From the NCBI GenBank assembly GCA_025455765.1, contig JALOLX010000041.1:1-9077 (forward strand): DNA of 9,077 nt, in the 5' to 3' direction. The DNA is from Flavobacteriales bacterium. GTDB taxonomy: Bacteria; Bacteroidota; Bacteroidia; Flavobacteriales_F; PHOS-HE28. The translations under genes were made by a program, and so were the position numbers. Positions 7,134 through 9,077 of the stretch are shown in pieces. The notes beneath the pieces were generated by a model. The model made no database searches, was not told where the DNA came from, and saw only the letters and a list, made by a program, of their open reading frames with translations. Numbering within the stretch: position 1 is the first letter of the stretch; each line of letters opens with the position of its first letter.

Positions 7134-8521
7134 TACAAGTGGATCACCTCGCCGTAGGCCGCAGCCGCCGCCTCCATGATGGCTTCGCTCATGGTGGGGT
7201 GGGGGTGTACGGTCTTGATGATCTCATGGCCGGTGGTCTCCAGCTTGCGGATGCTCACGCACTCGGCGATCATCTCCGTCACGTTGGCACCGATCATGTG
7301 CGCGCCGAGCAACTCACCGTACTTGGCATCGAAGATGAGCTTCACGAAGCCGTCCTTGTTGCCGCCGGCGCTGGCCTTGCCGCTGGCGCTGAAGGGGAAC
7401 TTGCCCACCTTGATGGCGATGCCCTTGTCCTTGGCCTGCTTCTCGGTCATGCCCACGCTGGCCACTTCGGGGCTGCAGTAGGTGCAGCCGGGGATGTTGT
7501 TGTAGTCCAGCTTCTCAGGGTGGTGGCCTGCGATCTTCTCTACACAGATGATGCCTTCAGCGCTGGCCACGTGTGCCAGGGCCTGACCGGGGGTGACATC
7601 GCCGATGGCGTAGTAGCCCGGGATGTTCGTCTGGTAGAACTCGTTCACCGTGATCTTGCCCTTGTCGGTGGCGATGCCCACTTCCTCCAGGCCAATGCCT
7701 TCGATGTTGGCCACGATGCCGGCAGCGCTGAGCACGATGTCGCACTCGATCACCTGCTCGCCCTTGGCGCTCTTCACGGTCACCTTGCAGCCCTTGCCTG
7801 CGGTGTCCACCTGGGTCACTTCGGCGCCGGTCATCACTTCGATGCCCTGCTTCTTGAAGCTCTTCTCCAGCTGCTTGCTCACCTCTTCGTCCTCCACGGG
7901 CACGATGTTCGGCATGAACTCCACCAGGGTCACCTTGGTGCCGATGGCGTTGTAGAAGTAGGCGAACTCGCTGCCGATGGCACCGCTACCCACCACCACC
8001 ATGCTCTTGGGCTGCGTGGGCAGCACCATGGCCTCACGGTAGCCGATGATCTTCTTGCCGTCCTGCGGAAGAGCCGGAAGTGCGCGGCTGCGGGCACCGG
8101 TGGCAATGATGATGCTCTTGGCCTCCAGCACCTGCTTCTTGCCGTCGGCGCCGGTCACTTCCAGCTTCTTGCCGGCCATCAGCTTGCCGGTGCCCATGAT
8201 CACGTCGATCTTGTTCTTCTTCATGAGGAACTGCACGCCGTTGCTCATGCCCTTGGCCACATCACGGCTGCGCTGCACCATGCCGGTCATGTCGGGCTTG
8301 GCAGCACCCACTTCGATGCCGTAGTCCTTGGCGTGGTTGATGTACTCGAACACCTGGGCGCTCTTCAGCAGGGCCTTGGTGGGGATACAGCCCCAGTTGA
8401 GGCAGATGCCACCGAGGGCTTCGCGTTCAACGATGGCGGTCTTCAGGCCGAGTTGACTGGCGCGGATGGCGGCCACGTAGCCACCGGGGCCACTGCCGAG
8501 GACGATCAGGTCGTAGGTCAT
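7133..8521 (-). CDS. lpdA: Dihydrolipoamide dehydrogenase (E3)
   Basis: This 462-residue flavoprotein disulfide reductase reoxidises the dihydrolipoyl groups of pyruvate and 2-oxoglutarate dehydrogenase complexes (and the glycine cleavage system), passing electrons through FAD to NAD+. Visible features: the FAD-binding GSGPGG (9-14), the redox-active disulfide in GGICLNWGCIPTK (37-49, Cys40 and Cys45), ATGARSR (140-146), the NAD-binding GSGAIGSEF (178-186), the second FAD motif YYAIGDV (303-309), and the C-terminal dimer motif HPHPTMSE (439-446) with the His441-Glu446 catalytic pair. Residue roles are by family analogy. Length is normal for the family. Codons are strongly C- or G-ended and uniform, as in a highly expressed housekeeping gene, unlike wzc. 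No lipoyl domain is fused at the N-terminus, and no E1 or E2 gene adjoins it, so it probably serves complexes encoded elsewhere. The neighbouring polysaccharide genes are likely a separate functional unit. Confidence 0.97.
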   Translation of the reverse strand: MTYDLIVLGSGPGGYVAAIRASQLGLKTAIVEREALGGICLNWGCIPTKALLKSAQVFEYINHAKDYGIEVGAAKPDMTGMVQRSRDVAKGMSNGVQFLMKKNKIDVIMGTGKLMAGKKLEVTGADGKKQVLEAKSIIIATGARSRALPALPQDGKKIIGYREAMVLPTQPKSMVVVGSGAIGSEFAYFYNAIGTKVTLVEFMPNIVPVEDEEVSKQLEKSFKKQGIEVMTGAEVTQVDTAGKGCKVTVKSAKGEQVIECDIVLSAAGIVANIEGIGLEEVGIATDKGKITVNEFYQTNIPGYYAIGDVTPGQALAHVASAEGIICVEKIAGHHPEKLDYNNIPGCTYCSPEVASVGMTEKQAKDKGIAIKVGKFPFSASGKASAGGNKDGFVKLIFDAKYGELLGAHMIGANVTEMIAECVSIRKLETTGHEIIKTVHPHPTMSEAIMEAAAAAYGEVIHL

Positions 8522-8547
8522 TGCGGGGAAGGCGATTGTTCGGGGGG

Positions 8548-8580
8548 CGAAGGTACGAGCCTGTTCAGCATGTCCTCAAA
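8548..8580 (-). promoter_or_regulatory. Candidate Bacteroidota-type promoter for lpdA
   Basis: On the minus strand TTTG (8580-8577) is followed by 21 nt and TACCTTCG (8555-8548), seven of eight positions of the TAnnTTTG-type -7 box counting the two free positions. The -7 box lies 26 nt upstream of the lpdA ATG, giving a short leader of roughly 20 nt. The rest of the leader is G/C-rich and shows no clear Shine-Dalgarno sequence. Motif and spacing are visible; function is inferred. Confidence 0.5.
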
Positions 8581-8750
8581 TGTGCGCTCCGGCCTCTCGC
8601 ACACCGATACTGCGCCGGACCATGTTCCTAAAAACACCGCTGCGCGGACATTTTCACGCCTCTTCCCGACGAAGTACCACCTCGGATCCGATGGTTCAAG
8701 ACATCCTGAGCATGCGCTCATGCCCCGGCGGTATGGACCAAGCGGGGGCG

Positions 8751-8781
8751 TTTGGTGAAACAGGCGTACGCCGCTATTTTG
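8751..8781 (+). promoter_or_regulatory. Weak candidate promoter for the rightward DUF5362-like gene
   Basis: TTTG (8751-8754) is followed by 20 nt and TATTTTG (8775-8781), which resembles the Bacteroidota -7 box but is one base short of TAnnTTTG. It lies 20 nt before the ATG at 8802 and, if real, supports that ATG over the earlier in-frame ATGs at 8733 and 8691. Together with the leftward lpdA promoter it makes the 280-bp interval 8522-8801 a divergent promoter region. I see nothing else convincing in that interval. Confidence 0.3.
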
Positions 8782-8801
8782 CGGAGCTTAATGCATCCAT
8801 C

Positions 8802-9077
8802 ATGGAACAGGGTACGCCGGTAATGGTCACAGTGGTATCACCTGCAGACGCTGAAGAGCTGCGGAAAGGGGCCCGGTGGGCGCGGTTCCTGGGGGTGGTG
8901 GGCATGGTGTTCGCGGGGCTCATGCTGCTCATGGGCGTGTTCTTCGGCAGCCTGATGCGTTGGATCGTGCAGATGCAGATGGCGGCCATGTCCCCCGAGT
9001 CGATGGACCTGCCGCCATCGGGCATGGAGACGATGCTGGGGGCGATGGGCATTGCCTACCTCTTGTTGTTCACGCTG
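8802..9077 (+). CDS. Partial DUF5362-like membrane protein of unknown function
   Basis: Ninety-two codons are visible from ATG 8802 to the right edge with no stop. The short cytoplasmic start leads to L-R-K-G-A-R-W-A-R-F-L (20-30), then a transmembrane helix (about 29-52), a Met/Pro-rich loop (M58 to about M75) and the beginning of a second helix (about 79-92). A short K/R-x-A-x-W-x-x-F-L segment before the first helix, and a Met- and Gly-rich hairpin, recall the DUF5362 family of small Bacteroidota membrane proteins. No biochemical function is known to me for it. Thirteen of 92 residues are methionine. The frame is open upstream to at least 8622, so starts at 8733 (23 more residues) or 8691 (37 more) are possible; 8802 is preferred because of the promoter-like element just before it. 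The gene is divergent from lpdA. The coding call is fairly safe; family and start are tentative. Confidence 0.65.
   Translation, partial: MEQGTPVMVTVVSPADAEELRKGARWARFLGVVGMVFAGLMLLMGVFFGSLMRWIVQMQMAAMSPESMDLPPSGMETMLGAMGIAYLLLFTL

Noticed and set aside
8587..8619. TCCGGC/GCCGGA inverted repeat in the lpdA upstream region
   Set aside because: Six-base arms with a 21-nt loop are expected by chance in GC-rich DNA, and it is not placed on either promoter core.
8518..8721. A 67-codon minus-strand frame ending in an ATGA overlap with the lpdA start
   Set aside because: The overlap looks like coupling, but the peptide has no recognisable features and the frame covers the candidate lpdA promoter. 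Chance is more likely.
7139..8758. A 539-codon open frame antisense to the whole of lpdA
   Set aside because: It is rich in His, Ala and Leu without any recognisable domain, and it arises because lpdA uses strongly biased C/G-ended codons, which remove stops from the opposite strand. The lpdA reading has all catalytic motifs.
8774..9052. A 92-codon minus-strand frame at the right edge
   Set aside because: It is the shadow of the plus-strand membrane protein, whose hydrophobic helices and Trp-Ala-x-Phe-Leu segment look like a genuine protein.

Overview
The window looks like a chromosomal segment of a fairly GC-rich member of the Bacteroidota, probably a Flavobacteriales-like lineage. Three things suggest this. 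Starts lack clear Shine-Dalgarno sequences. Candidate promoters fit the Bacteroidota pattern (TTG or TTTG, about 18-21 nt, then TAnnTTTG). The short lipoprotein Wza, the tyrosine-tailed Wzc and a DUF5362-like membrane protein are also typical of that phylum. The assignment is inferred from the sequence alone.

Reading leftwards on the minus strand from about 8521 to 1, the order is: lpdA (dihydrolipoamide dehydrogenase, central metabolism); a 69-bp spacer made almost entirely of a heptamer-based inverted repeat; then a tightly packed surface-polysaccharide cluster. The cluster holds asnB (glutamine-dependent amidotransferase), a GT4 glycosyltransferase, wza (outer-membrane export lipoprotein), wzc (chain-length regulator fused to a tyrosine autokinase), rfbC (dTDP-4-dehydrorhamnose 3,5-epimerase) and the first 33 codons of a membrane protein, probably a WecA/MraY-like sugar-phosphate transferase. 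Gaps in the cluster are 9, 32, 15, -4 and 2 nt, so it reads as one transcription unit, with a good internal promoter directly before wza.

On the plus strand at the right edge, a divergently transcribed DUF5362-like membrane protein runs off the window. About 280 bp separate it from lpdA and hold a candidate promoter for each.

Together the cluster genes fit Wzx/Wzy-type capsule or exopolysaccharide production. The WecA-like enzyme would start the lipid-linked unit. RfbC supplies a step toward dTDP-L-rhamnose or a related deoxysugar, the GT4 enzyme adds a sugar, and AsnB may amidate a sugar acid. Wzc with Wza controls polymer length and export. No flippase, polymerase or rfbA/B/D gene is visible, so the locus must continue to the left or lie elsewhere. 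Most of the window is recognisable biology. The features most worth a second look are the heptamer inverted repeat, the Gly-Tyr repeat tail of Wzc, and the near-leaderless wza promoter. I do not see a wholly new system.
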